A stretch of 64,000 nucleotides of DNA from Leptasterias polaris (GCA_037783415.1 JAZGTN010000027.1:3558001-3622000); one strand, 5' to 3'; shown: positions 46,684 to 57,739, numbered from the stretch's first letter. Made by a program: numbers and translations. The notes: generated from the sequence alone by a model not told the origin.

Positions 46684-47270
46684 CTGCATCCAAGTAATTA
46701 AGAGTAATCACAATATCAAGAACAATGTCATCATTATCAAAATTGTTCAGCGATTATCAAAATAAAGCGTGAATTTATCCTTGCATGCCTTTCAGTTATA
46801 ATTGTTTGTATCATCTCATAATATTAACGTTAACACAAAAGTTTGTAATTTTTTCATTTGCTGCCGCATTGCTTCAATCTCGTAACCAGAGTGGTTATTA
46901 GAACAAATTAAACAATTTATTAGTTAGTTCAATAATGTTTGAAAAGTGAAAGAATGTATATATCAAACTTTGAGATTTTGAAAATTCCAGTGCACATACG
47001 CAGCTCTTTCACACATACACTCCACGGACATTTCTTTGTATGGGGAAAATTAACAAAAACAGTTGGTAGTGAAAACATTGTGTGGACGAAGGTCCAAATA
47101 GAGTTTCAAATCCCTACATTGTGTGGACCTCCTGATCTCAGGTCCACACATCATCGTAGTGCTTAAACACACAAAGAAAGGGGGAAAATTAAAGAAACCA
47201 CATGGTAACTGTACTGCAACTCAAAGCAGGATAATCACATGATTATTTCCCTTAAATTTACAATAAGCTA
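46684..47270. other. no gene seen; one perfect hairpin
   Basis: GTGTGGACCT (47121-47130) and AGGTCCACAC (47140-47149) form a perfect 10-bp stem with a 9-nt loop. Its role is unknown. Confidence 0.4.
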
Positions 47271-47387
47271 AAGGCCCTGTCACACCTTGACGTACGTTTT
47301 AGCCAGCGTATGCCGAAGTATCAAAGTTTCTCTAAAGCGCTGGCGAACGCTAAACTATCGATGTTTTTTCAGCTTTGAACGTATTGT
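47271..47387. repeat. fragment of another interspersed element
   Basis: AAAGGCCCTGTCACACCTTG opens like one end of a miniature element (compare AAAGGCCCTGTACAC at 10131). Its other end is not found; it stops at the first base of the LTR fragment. Confidence 0.4.
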
Positions 47388-47596
47388 GAACTGACTGGTG
47401 GCCCCTGCGGGCCGATCGGTGAAACCCGCTCGCTAGTGAAGCAGCTCCTGTCGCCCTTCTGTATTTTTGGTGTTTACATGTTGAGACAGAAATAAAAGAG
47501 CTCCCATTCGGATGCCAGAAACCAGAGAAATAGTCCACCTTGTATCCTTCAAAGTTGTGTGTTCGAAAGCTACATTGGTGACAGCGGCGGCACACT

Positions 47597-49969
47597 TTGG
47601 AGCAGGAGAAAAAAGTAAAATTTCGTGTTTATTTTTGGAAGCTCGACTCACCAGGCGAGGAAGTATGGCATCCGGCTCGCCACTGGGAGAGGACAGCGGG
47701 CGTGGGGGGGGGGGGGGGGGGGGGGGGTGGGGAGGCCAGACTGGCTCCCCAAGCTGCCAATCGTTTGTTACGGTGGATGACTTGCTGTATTTCTTTGAGG
47801 GAAGCCCCGGGGAGACCTTTGGGAACAGGAGGACAGGGCAGACGTGCTTTCACCCGAGGTCCTAGGGGGTCCTTGGACTCAGCCAAGATGGGCAGACAGG
47901 GGGAATTACCCGGAAAGCCAGGCCAGAACGGCGAAGCCCACGATGATGGGTTATTCGCTGGATTTTATGATTCAGTGGGCCTATATCGCTCCCATTCGGA
48001 GGCGTCTTGTTCTTACGAGGGGAGGGTTAGGTCAGATGGGTTGGGGGTTTCAGACAAAACTTCCATGCCCACACATATTTCCATGAATATGACAGGGCCA
48101 CGTCGGTACCAATCGAAACCGTCGTGTTGCCCGCAAATCAATTCTCCGCAGATAGGGCCTTGTTCAGGGTCATGTTGTCCAGTAAGGGCGCTGTCGCCGG
48201 GCGTTCGGTACCACTCGGAACCGATCGACCGTGTGCCGGAGCGTGACCGGGACGCACGGCTCGGCTCGGGGTCTTATATTCCGCAGTATTTCACTTCAGA
48301 GCAGCATTACGCTGCACACACAGCTACGTCGGACGTGCAGGCCCACTCGGAGCCGTACTGTCCGACAAGCATTTACACACCACCGACACATTTCACATCA
48401 GAGCAGCCTCACGCTGCATACACAGCTACGTCGGACGTGCAGGCCCGCTCGGAGCCGTACTGTCCGACAAGCATTCACGCACCACCGACACATTTCACTT
48501 CAGAGCAGCCCCACGCTGTGCACACAATTATGTCGGACGCACGGATCCACTCGGAGCCGTCCTGCCCGGCACGCACTCACACACCACTGACTTATTACAC
48601 TTCAGAGCAGCCCCACGCTGCACACACGTTTACGTCGGACGCACGGGCCCACATGGAGCCGTCCCGTCCGACACGCATTTACACGCCACCGATATATTTC
48701 ACTTCAGAGCGGCCCCACACTGCATACACATCTCCGTCGGACACACGGGTCCACTCGGAACCGTCTCGTCCGACATGCACTCACGCCCCAGACACTTATT
48801 TCACATCAGGGCAGCCTCATGCTGCACACAGAGCTACGTCGGACGTGCAGGCCCACTCGGAGCCGTACCGTCCGACAAGCCTCCACACACCACCGACACA
48901 CTTCACTTCTGAGCGGCCCCACGCTGCATACACATCGGACACACGGGCCCACTCGGAGCCAGCTCGTCCGACATGCACTCACACCCCAGACACGTATTGC
49001 ACTCCAGAGCAGCCCCACGTTTTTACGTCGGACGCACGGATCCAATCGGAGCCGTTCCGTCCGACATACATTCACATGCCACCGACATATTTCACATCAG
49101 GGCTGCCCCACGCTGCATACACATCTCCGTCGGACTCATGGATCCACTCGGAGCCGTCCTGTCCAGCGTGCATTAACGCATCAGAGAGACCAACAGCTTC
49201 GGCAGGGACCTACAGGCCATTGATGCTCCCGGATAAATTCGACGGAGTCTCCTCATGGGCAGATTACCTTGTTCACTTCGAGAGCGTCGCCATGGTCAAC
49301 CAATGGAGCGAAGCAGAGAAAGCAATGTTTCTAGCTTCGCACCTGCGAGGATTGGCGCAGGAGGCCTTGGCTGACATGGTGCCTGAAGCAAGACAAAGTT
49401 ACTCTTCCATTTTGGAGCAGCCCCACACATTTACGTCGGATGCACGGATCCAATCGGAGCCGTCCCGTCTGACATACATTCACATGCCACCGACATATTT
49501 CACATCAGGGCTGCCCCATGCTGCATACACTTCTCCGTCGGGCGCACGGATCCACTCGGAGCCGTCCCGTCCGACACGCATTCACGCACGAGACGCTTAT
49601 TTCCCTTCACAGCAGGCCCACGCTGCATACACATCTCCGTCGGACGCACGGATCCACTCGGAGCCGTCCTGTCCAGCGTGCATTAACGCATCAGAGAGAC
49701 CGACAGCTTCGGCAGGGACCCGCAGGCCATTGATGCTCCCGGATAAATTCGACGGAGTCTCCTCGTTGGCAGATTACCTTATTCACTTCGAGAGCGTCGC
49801 CATGGTCAACCAATGGAGCGAAGCAGAGAAAGCAATGTTTCTAGCTTCGCACCTGCGAGGATTGGCGCAGGAGGCCTTGGCTGACATGGTGCCCGAAGCA
49901 AGACAAAGTTACTCTTCCATTTTGGAGTATTTCGAGGAACGATTTGGGGAAGCGGCCAAGATCCCGTGA
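47597..49969 (+). CDS. Gag-like protein with ~34-residue repeats and a duplicated Gag core
   Basis: The frame is open for 790 codons from 47597, but its first codon there is TTG. The first in-frame ATG is near 47773. A poly(dG) tract (47704-47727) may shift frames, and another frame offers an ATG at 47664 with a plausible Gag-like N terminus. From about 48300 the protein is a run of ~34-residue units (102 bp) built on YFTSEQPHAAYT, SDVQAHSEP and CPTSI. A Ty3/Gypsy-type Gag core (LPDKFDGVSSWADYLVHFES...EKAMFLASHLRGLAQEAL) occurs twice, near 49220-49415 and 49730-49925. The first copy stops at SSILE and re-enters repeat units; the second continues to YFEERFGEAAK then TGA. A capsid role is known for this family. 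The repeats are Ser/Thr/Pro-rich. Confidence 0.75.
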   Translation: MEQEKKVKFRVYFWKLDSPGEEVWHPARHWERTAGVGGGGGGGGGEARLAPQAANRLLRWMTCCISLREAPGRPLGTGGQGRRAFTRGPRGSLDSAKMGRQGELPGKPGQNGEAHDDGLFAGFYDSVGLYRSHSEASCSYEGRVRSDGLGVSDKTSMPTHISMNMTGPRRYQSKPSCCPQINSPQIGPCSGSCCPVRALSPGVRYHSEPIDRVPERDRDARLGSGSYIPQYFTSEQHYAAHTATSDVQAHSEPYCPTSIYTPPTHFTSEQPHAAYTATSDVQARSEPYCPTSIHAPPTHFTSEQPHAVHTIMSDARIHSEPSCPARTHTPLTYYTSEQPHAAHTFTSDARAHMEPSRPTRIYTPPIYFTSERPHTAYTSPSDTRVHSEPSRPTCTHAPDTYFTSGQPHAAHRATSDVQAHSEPYRPTSLHTPPTHFTSERPHAAYTSDTRAHSEPARPTCTHTPDTYCTPEQPHVFTSDARIQSEPFRPTYIHMPPTYFTSGLPHAAYTSPSDSWIHSEPSCPACINASERPTASAGTYRPLMLPDKFDGVSSWADYLVHFESVAMVNQWSEAEKAMFLASHLRGLAQEALADMVPEARQSYSSILEQPHTFTSDARIQSEPSRLTYIHMPPTYFTSGLPHAAYTSPSGARIHSEPSRPTRIHARDAYFPSQQAHAAYTSPSDARIHSEPSCPACINASERPTASAGTRRPLMLPDKFDGVSSLADYLIHFESVAMVNQWSEAEKAMFLASHLRGLAQEALADMVPEARQSYSSILEYFEERFGEAAKIP

Positions 49970-50480
49970 CATCGGGCCCAACTATCGATGCACACTAGAG
50001 GTCGGGGGAGTCGCGGGAAAGGGTTCACGACCCCTCGGAACAAACCCCAGTGGTATTAACGAGGCGGGGACAAAAAAACCACCGGCCGCAGGCCTGTTGC
50101 AAACATTGCGACCGAGAGTTCAACCGGATGGCAAACTTGACAAGCCACCTGAAGTGGAGCTGCCCTGTCTCTACCGGGTGAAGCCGTACTGGTGCCCCTA
50201 TGGGTGCGGGCAGGCATTCTTTCGGCCCCAACTGCTTCCCCTGCACCTGAAACACTGCGCCCTTCGCCCAGGACTAGTGGGCAGAGTCGGAGTGGCAGAA
50301 GATGAACTAAATGATTACGCCAGCGACACGGAGTTGGACGAGGGGCGGATGGAAAAGGAGGGTTGCGACCACTCGGAGCGCCTTCCAACGGTTCCGTCCG
50401 ACCCAACGCCACCTGGACCGTCAGGAGGGGGGATTTCGACCATTCGGACCGATCCCCGTCTCCACACCCACCACGTCTAA
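49944..50480 (+). pseudogene. zinc-finger region after Gag, split across frames
   Basis: A frame overlapping the Gag stop contains WCPYGCGQAFFRP...LHLKHC, a C2HC-type finger near 50187-50260. A similar finger, CKHCDREFN...HLKWSC, is encoded just upstream (50098-50168) in a different frame, so a 1-nt shift separates two tandem fingers. Fingers of this spacing differ from the short CCHC knuckle usual after Gag. The frame change suggests decay, though programmed frameshifting cannot be excluded. Confidence 0.5.
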
Positions 50481-51205
50481 CCAGAGAACCATCGCCGGTC
50501 GGTCACCATCGGCATGAGGCCGAAAGCAACACCCAACGGCCGGCATCACCACCTCTACTGGAGCTGAGTGACCCCCTCTCTCCGGAGGTCAGACTGGGCG
50601 AGGCAGGCCGCCTCCAGTTGGAGCGGCCTCTGACGCCATCTCCCTCAGCGGTGGAGGGTGGTCCCGAGGAGAGTCCCCTCTGGTGGAGCCGAGGGCGTGG
50701 CCGACGTAAGCATCTGGCTGGACGAGTAGGCGCGACCCCCCGCTTCACCGCATCGCCCATCCGGACAGATGGCAACACACAGACGGAGAACGCCGCGCGG
50801 CCAACCTCTCCTGCACCCCTGCCCCTGGGCCACGGTCTGACGCTTGGTGTCCCCTTGGGCTCTGTCATAACCTTCCCCAACGGCACTCGTTGGTCAGTCA
50901 CCGTGACGGGAACTGCCTGCGACACCACTACCGCTATGGAGGAGCCCCTCTGCGCGCCTCACAGGGACGAATGGCGCCTGGAACAGGTCCCCTGGAGATT
51001 GCTACAGATTTACGATGGCCAGCAGTACGGGCAGTACTACGTCGATCCCTCCGTCGCCAACCAATCTTTCCTTGGAGGACTGCTGCCGCCCGGAGCACCT
51101 CCACCTCCCCGCTTCCCCGACGGAGTCCCCGCCCATTTTTGGGAGCAGCTGTTCCGGCAGACGGAGACGCAGCGGGGCCCGCCGCTACGCCCGACTTCCC
51201 CATAG
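50363..51205 (+). CDS. second ORF of the LTR element, Pro/Arg-rich (280 aa)
   Basis: An ATG-initiated frame of 280 codons ending 113 bp before the 3' LTR fragment. The N-terminal half is Pro/Ser/Arg-rich and disordered-looking. The C-terminal half has VITFPNGTRWSVTVTG, WRLLQIYDGQQYGQYYVD and a proline-rich GGLLPPGAPPPPRFPDG segment. No catalytic motif is recognised. By position it replaces pol. High GC keeps several frames open here, so coding status is uncertain. Confidence 0.42.
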   Translation: MRPLGAPSNGSVRPNATWTVRRGDFDHSDRSPSPHPPRLTREPSPVGHHRHEAESNTQRPASPPLLELSDPLSPEVRLGEAGRLQLERPLTPSPSAVEGGPEESPLWWSRGRGRRKHLAGRVGATPRFTASPIRTDGNTQTENAARPTSPAPLPLGHGLTLGVPLGSVITFPNGTRWSVTVTGTACDTTTAMEEPLCAPHRDEWRLEQVPWRLLQIYDGQQYGQYYVDPSVANQSFLGGLLPPGAPPPPRFPDGVPAHFWEQLFRQTETQRGPPLRPTSP

Positions 51206-51599
51206 TTCCTCGTCTTGATTTCTCTTTGTATTTGCCATTGTGAAGGAGTTGCTTCGCTGGCGAGCGATGGCGCTCGCTGCCTGCTTCTGGGATAAGCAGG
51301 GTCCTAGGAGGGGGCAGTGTAACGGGCACCGATTGGCCAGTAGGGGGCGCCAGCATGACTCCCCGTCGGAGAACTGACTGGTGGCCCTGACTGGTGGTAT
51401 TAATTGCATACAGAATTGTATTATTGTTTATTACATACTAAACGAATATAACAGGTTACACAAAACAAGGACAAGGACTAGGACAATATGACGCGGACGT
51501 AGGCCTTCTGCACTGCAGTAAAATAATGGTCAAGAAGGTCAATCGGCAGAGAAAATGTAGAAAAAAGATTACATTTATGAATGAAAAAATGAAAAAAAA

Positions 51600-52400
51600 A
51601 ATGAAAAAATCAATTCAGCTATTATGTAGTATCATATTTTTCCCGTAACATACACTTCAATTTTTTCTTAAATAAGTAACGACTGTTCACGCATTTAATG
51701 TCATTATTTAAGGAATTCCAAAACTTAGGACCTTGATAACGAATTCCTTTTTGGGCAAATGTATGTACGTACATATGGAATATGGATGTCACTGGTGTGC
51801 CTGGTAAAGTGATGATGAACAAAGGTATTTTAAATGAACATAGATTGAAAATAATTAGGTAGTTCATGTTTAAAGAACTGATACATAAAGACTCCTAATT
51901 GGAGTAATAAATTAATATCATTAACTTTAAGAGTCTTATGTCTAATGAATAATGGGTTTGAGCATGGAGGTAGGCCTACCTCCATGGTTTGAGTGAGCTC
52001 TAAAGTCTACATTGTCAATAATTCTCAGTGCCCCTTTTTGTAAAATGAAAATTCTTTTTGCAAGATGAGTGTTACCCCAGGCAAGTAATACCATAGGTAA
52101 CATGAGTTAAAATTAAAGTGTTATAAATTTTAAGTAAAATCTCAGAGGGAAAGACATATTTCAGTTTATTGATAATGCCTATGTTCCTAGATATTAGTTT
52201 ACAAAGGTGTAATGTGATGACTCCAATCTAGTTTAGTATCAATAAACAGACCCAGGAATTTAATACAGTCAGTTTGAATAATTGGTGCACTACCAAACAA
52301 AATATCATGAGAAAGACATGTAACTGTGTTGCTGAATAACATAAAACTTGTTTTACCAATATTAATAGATAATTTATTCGCTTTAATCCAGTTTGAAACA
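51600..52400 (-). mobile_element. LINE reverse-transcriptase tail fragment (minus)
   Basis: Two minus-strand segments match the C-terminal end of a Jockey/CR1-like reverse transcriptase. 52390-52199 gives VSNWIKANKLSINIGKTSFM...CIKFLGLFIDTKLDWSHHI. 51867-51622 gives AQKGIRYQGPKFWNSLNND...FKKKLKCMLREKY. Stops between them show decay. It is cut at ~52395 by unrelated GTCCCCC-rich sequence. Confidence 0.72.
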
Positions 52401-52640
52401 TGAACGTGTTGCCGGTGTGGACGGAGATTCTGTCCCCCGGTTTCTGTCCCCCCGGTGAAGATCTGTCCCCCGGACAACTTTACCTGGCTTGTCTATGCTA
52501 CAATGTCCCCCGAGACAGTATCTCCTAGGATAAACTGTCTGTCGTGCTCAACGGAGATCATGTCCTCCAACGGAGAATTATGTCCCACAGGCATGAACGT
52601 CCACCGACGGAACTACTTTAATAAACTTGCTTTATTAACC
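52395..52640. repeat. degenerate CGGAGAT-CTGTCCCCC motif cluster
   Basis: CTGTCCCCCGG or ATGTCCCCCG variants occur five to six times, several preceded by CGGAGA or GGTGAAGAT and spaced 20-50 bp apart. Their origin is unclear. The cluster interrupts the LINE fragment. Confidence 0.4.
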
Positions 52641-53074
52641 CGCACTTTGCTGGTTTATAATATAAGTATTATCTATTTGTCAATTTAGTCAACATTGATT
52701 CACCAATGTAATAATTTGTGTGTGTGTGTGTATTTATATATTTTCTAACATATTTTTGTTCAGCCCTACACCCCATTTTCCCGTATTTTGTATTTATTTA
52801 GCCTCATATTTAGCCTCATTCACTTGTTCTTATTTACTTGTTGAAATGATTCAACGGAGCATTAATATTCCATATGTACTTTTTGAAAGATTTGCATTGA
52901 AGTTAATATAATTGAACTAAATTGCAGTAAAACAATAATAAACTAGACATTAGGTGTTTGTGGACAAACACAGAGCTGTTCCGGTTTTTCTGATTCATAA
53001 AATGTTTTAACAATAAACAAGAAATCACAAACATTACGACATTATGACATGTGGTTCGGGAGATATGATTATCT

Positions 53075-53728
53075 CAAATTATGAGCTTCCTGTTAAGACC
53101 GGAAAGAAAGGGCAACATGGGGTCACGGTTACCCAAGGCTTATCTCCAATGCCCAAGGAGTCTATAACTGAAAATAAATTGAAAATCAGTTTGGTAGTTC
53201 TTGAGATATGGTCCACTTCCGGTTGACCCTTTGGTAAAGGTCAACATGGGGTCATGGTTGTTACCCAAGGCTTATCTCCAATGCCCAAGGAGTCTATAAC
53301 TGAAAATATATTGAAAATCGGTTCGGTAGTTCTTGAGATATGGTCCCACTTCCGGTTGACCAGGAAGTAAAGGTCAACATGGGGTCGCGGTTACCCAAGG
53401 CTAATCTGCAATGCCCAAGGAGTCTATAACTGAAATTTTTTTGAAAATCGGTTGTGTAGATCTTATGGTCCCACTTCCGGTTGACCCGGAAGTAAAGGTC
53501 AACATGGGGTCACGGTTACCCAAGGCTAATCTCCCATGCCCAAGGAGTCTAGAACTGAAAAAAGTTTGAAAATCGGTTGGGTAGTTCTTGAAATATGGTC
53601 TCACTTCCGGTTGACCCGGAAGTAAAGGTCAACATGAGGTCACGGTTACCCAAGGCTAATTTCCAATGCCCAAGGAGTCAATAACTGAAAAAAGTTTGAA
53701 AATCGGCTGTGTACTTCTTGAGATATGG
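53075..53728. repeat. 130-bp monomer array, unit 1 (about 5 copies)
   Basis: Monomer landmarks in order: ACTTCCGGTTGACC, CGGAAGTAAAGGTCAACATG, GGGTCACGGTTACCCAAGG, CCAATGCCCAAGGAGTCTAT, AACTGAAAAAAGTTTGAAAA, TCGGTTGTGTAGTTCTTGAG. Confidence 0.85.
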
Positions 53729-54600
53729 TGCTGCAAAGATTAACTAATTAAAGCTTTGAATTACCGTAATTTGACACCTGATGACGTCACAGTAACAAAA
53801 ATGTGTTTTTCATACTAATAAATTTGATAAGGTACACGATGGTATGTAACTTATCCCAATCCAATGCCTTTTAACGAAAACCCTATTAGAACGTACGTAT
53901 ATCCTCTCTCGATTCCAATGTCACGGCAGTCTTTGACGCCTAGCCGTGATTGCGCAATCACGGCACAATTTGCTTCGTAGCCATGGTTTGTGTTTGAACC
54001 ACCAAAACGTTACTAAAACGTTTTGTTTAATACGAAAAGAAAAAACACCTACAAATGACGTCATCATGACGTGACGAAAAATGTTAGACCGGAATCGACA
54101 TCTACAATACAAGACGATGCCATAACTGAAAAAAGTTTGAAGATCGGCTGTGTACTTCTTGAGATATGGTGCTGCAAAGATTAACTAATTAAAGCTTTGA
54201 ATTACCGTAATTTGACACCTGATGACGTCACAGTAACAAAAATGTGTTTTTCATACTAATAAATTTGATAAGGTACACGATGGTATGTAACTTATCCCAA
54301 TCCAATGCCTTTTAACGAAAACCCTATTATAACGTACGTATATCCTCTCTCGATTCCAATATCACGGCAGTCTTTGACGCCTAGCCGTGATTGCGCAATC
54401 ACGGCACAATTTGCTTCGTAGCCATGGTTTGTGTTTGAACCACTAAAACGTTACTAAAACGTTTTTTGTTATACGAAAAGAAAAAACACCTACAAATGAC
54501 GTCATGATGACGTGACGAAAAATGTTAGACCGGAATCGACATCTACAATACAAGACGATGCCATAACTGAAAAAAGTTTGAAGATCGGATGTTTACTTCT
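53729..54600. repeat. two tandem ~440-bp spacer modules (unit 1)
   Basis: Each module carries GATGACGTCACAG, the perfect 22-bp palindrome GCCGTGATTGC / GCAATCACGGC, and ATGACGTCAT(C/G)ATGACGTGACG. The second copy (from ~54170) is almost identical to the first. Other copies lie near 56808, 58490, 59330 and 61670. Confidence 0.85.
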
Positions 54601-54889
54601 TGAGATATGGTGTAAATCAGATTGGCTAATTAAATATTCATACAGCTGTCACGTGAATAATTAATTAAGATTTTTAATCTAATTACATCTAAAATTCAAG
54701 TCAGGGCATAAGCTTTAATATGATATAGGATTTGTCTGCTTTTGATAATTCTAAGAATAACATATGGTCTTCGAAAGAGACACAGGTTAAGTCAATACGA
54801 TTTTAGGGAAAGAAAGAAAAATAATAATAACTAGACTTGAGGTGTTTGTGTACAAACACGAAGCTGTTCCGGTTTTCTGATTCATAAAC

Positions 54890-56795
54890 AAAATTTAATC
54901 CTTGTCTAACATTTACTGCTCAAATGGTTTATAACTGAAAAGAAATTGAATATCGGTTGTGTAGTTCTTGTGATAAGGTCCCACTTCCGGTTGACCCGGA
55001 AGTAAATGTCAACATGGGGTCACGGTTACCCAAGGTTAATCTCCAATGTCCAAGGAGTCTTTAACTGAAAAAAGTTTGAAAATCGGTTGTGTAGTTCTTG
55101 AGTTAGGGTCCCACTTCCGGTTAACCCGGAAGTAAAGGTCAACATGAGGTCACGGTTACCCAAGGCTAATCTTCATTGCCCAAGGAGTCTATAACTGAAA
55201 ACAGTTTGAAAATCGGTAGTGTAGTTCTTGAGATAGGGTCCCACTTCCGGTTGACCCGGAACTAAAGGTCAACATGGGGTCACGGTTACCCAAGGCTAAT
55301 CTCCAATGCCCAAGAAGTCTATAACTGAAAAAAGTTTGAAAATTGGTTGTGTAGTTCTTAAGATATGGTCACACTTCCGGTTGACGCAGAAGTAAAGGTC
55401 AACATGGGGTCACGGTAACCCAAGGCTAATCTTCAATGCCCAAGGAGTCTATAAGTGAAAACAGTTTGAAAATCGGTAGTGTAGTTCTTGTGATAGGGTC
55501 CCACTTCCGGTTGACCCGGAAGTAAAGGTCAACATGGGGTCACGGTTACCCAAGGCTAATCTCCAATGACCAAGGAGTCTATAATTGGAAAATTATTGAA
55601 AATCGATTGTGTAGTTCTTGAGATATGGTTCCACTTCCGGTTGACCCGGAAGTAAAGGTCAACATGGGGTCACGGTTACCCAAGGCTTTTCTACAATGCC
55701 CATTAGGAGTCTATAACTAAACAAAGTTTGAAAATCGGTTTTGTAGTTATTGAGATATGATCCCACTTCCGGTTGACCCGGAAGTAAAGGTCAACTTGGG
55801 GTCACGGTTACCCAAGGTTATTCTCCAATGCCCATTAGGAGTCTATAACTGAACAAAGTTTGAAAATTGATTGTGTAGTTCTTGAATTACGGTGTCACTT
55901 CCGGTTGACCCGGAAGTAAAGGTCAACATGGGGTCACGGTTACCCAAGGCTAATCTCCCATGCCCAAGGAGTCTATAACTGAAAAAAGTTTGAAAATTGG
56001 TTGTGTAGTTCTTAAGATATGGTCACACTTCCGGTTGACGCAGAAGTAAAGGTCAACATGGGGTCACGGTAACCCAAGGCTAATCTTCAATGCCCAAGGA
56101 GTCTATAAGTGAAAACAGTTTGAAAATCGGTAGTGTAGTTCTTGTGATAGGGTCCCACTTCCGGTTGACCCGGAAGTAAAGGTCAACATGGGGTCACGGT
56201 TACCCAAGGCTAATCTCCAATGACCAAGGAGTCTATAATTGGAAAATTATTGAAAATCGATTGTGTAGTTCTTGAGATATGGTTCCACTTCCGGTTGACC
56301 CGGAAGTAAAGGTCAACATGGGGTCACGGTTACCCAAGGCTTTTCTACAATGCCCATTAGGAGTCTATAACTAAACAAAGTTTGAAAATCGGTTTTGTAG
56401 TTATTGAGATATGATCCCACTTCCGGTTGACCCGGAAGTAAAGGTCAACTTGGGGTCACGGTTACCCAAGGTTATTCTCCAATGCCCATTAGGAGTCTAT
56501 AACTGAACAAAGTTTGAAAATTGATTGTGTAGTTCTTGAATTACGGTGTCACTTCCGGTTGACCCGGAAGTAAAGGTCAACATGGGGTCACGGTTACCCA
56601 AGGCTAATCTCCCATGCCCAAGGAGTCTATAACTGAAAAAAGTTTGAAAATCGGTTGGGTAGTTCTTGAAATATGGTCTCACTTCCGGTTGACCCGGAAG
56701 TAAAGGTCAACATGGGGTCACGGTTACCCAAGGCTATTTTCCAATGCCCAAGGAGTCAATAACTGAAAAAAAGTTTGAAAATCGGCTGTGTACTT
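54890..56795. repeat. 130-bp monomer array, unit 2 (about 15 copies) with a 654-bp internal duplication
   Basis: Monomers with diagnostic variants (GACGCAGAAG, CACGGTAACCC, ATAAGTGAAAACAG, AATTATTGAAAATCGATTG) occur in the same order from ~55341 and again from ~55995. This is a recent five-monomer duplication. Confidence 0.85.
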
Positions 56796-57739
56796 CTTGA
56801 GATATGGTGCTGCAAAGATTAACTCATTAAAGCTTTGAATTACCGTAATTTGACACCTGATGACGTCACAGTAACAAAAATGTGTTTTTCATACTAATAA
56901 ATTTGATAAGGTACACGATGGTATGTAACTTATCCCAATCCAATGCCTTTTAACGAAAACCCTATTAGAACGTACGTATATCCTCTCTCGATTCCAATAT
57001 CACGGCAGTCTTTGACGCCTAGCCGTGATTGCGCAATCACGGCACAATTTGCTTCGTAGCCATGGTTTGTGTTTGAACCACCAAAACGTTACTAAAACGT
57101 TTTTTTGTACACAAAAAGAAAAATACGCCTACAAATGACGTCATGATGACGTGACGAAAAATGTTAGAACAGATTTCACATCTACAATACGAGACGATCC
57201 CATATCTGAAAAAAGTTTGAAGATCGGATGTGTACTTTTAGAGATATGGTGTTAACAAGATTGGCTAATTAAATATTCACACAGCTGTGACGTGAATAAT
57301 TAATTAAGAATTTTAATCTAATTACATCTAAAATTCAAGTCAGGGCATAAGCTTTAATATGATATAGGATTTGTCTGCTTTTGATAATTCTAAGAATAAC
57401 ATATGGTCTTCGAAAGAGACACAGGTTAAGTCAATACGATTTTAGGGAAAGAAAGAAAAATAATAATAACTAGATATGTAGTGATTGTGAACAATCACAG
57501 AGCTGTTCCGTTCTATTGACCATAAAAGTTGTTTTTGTAGCTCGAGAATCGAACTAATTACTTTGTGTATATCCTGTAATCGTGTTTGAAATGAATGCAT
57601 GTGATCATGCGTATTCATCGAAGTGTAAACAAATCAAACAAGATCGGATCATGTTTGAAACCGAAAGTAAAGGTCAAAGTAAGCTACAAATCATTACGAA
57701 TTTATGACGTGTGGTTCGGGAGATATGGGTTTTTCGAGC

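Larger units (their letters stand above)
47388..51387 (+). mobile_element. ~4.0-kb non-autonomous LTR element, LTR split between its two ends
   Basis: The left end is the 3' part of an LTR (47388-47574, ending GCTACA). It is followed by TTGGTGACAGCGGCGG, a likely primer-binding site resembling that of the 20-22-kb element. The right end has a purine tract (AGGAGGGGGCAG), then an LTR start TGTAACGGGCACC at 51318 that runs only to 51387. The two partial LTRs share just the 17-bp GAACTGACTGGTGGCCC (47388-47404 and 51371-51387) and together make one ~240-bp LTR. The interior encodes a Gag-like protein and zinc-finger fragments but no protease, reverse transcriptase or integrase. The split fits a circularly permuted insertion or coincident truncations. 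Confidence 0.75.
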
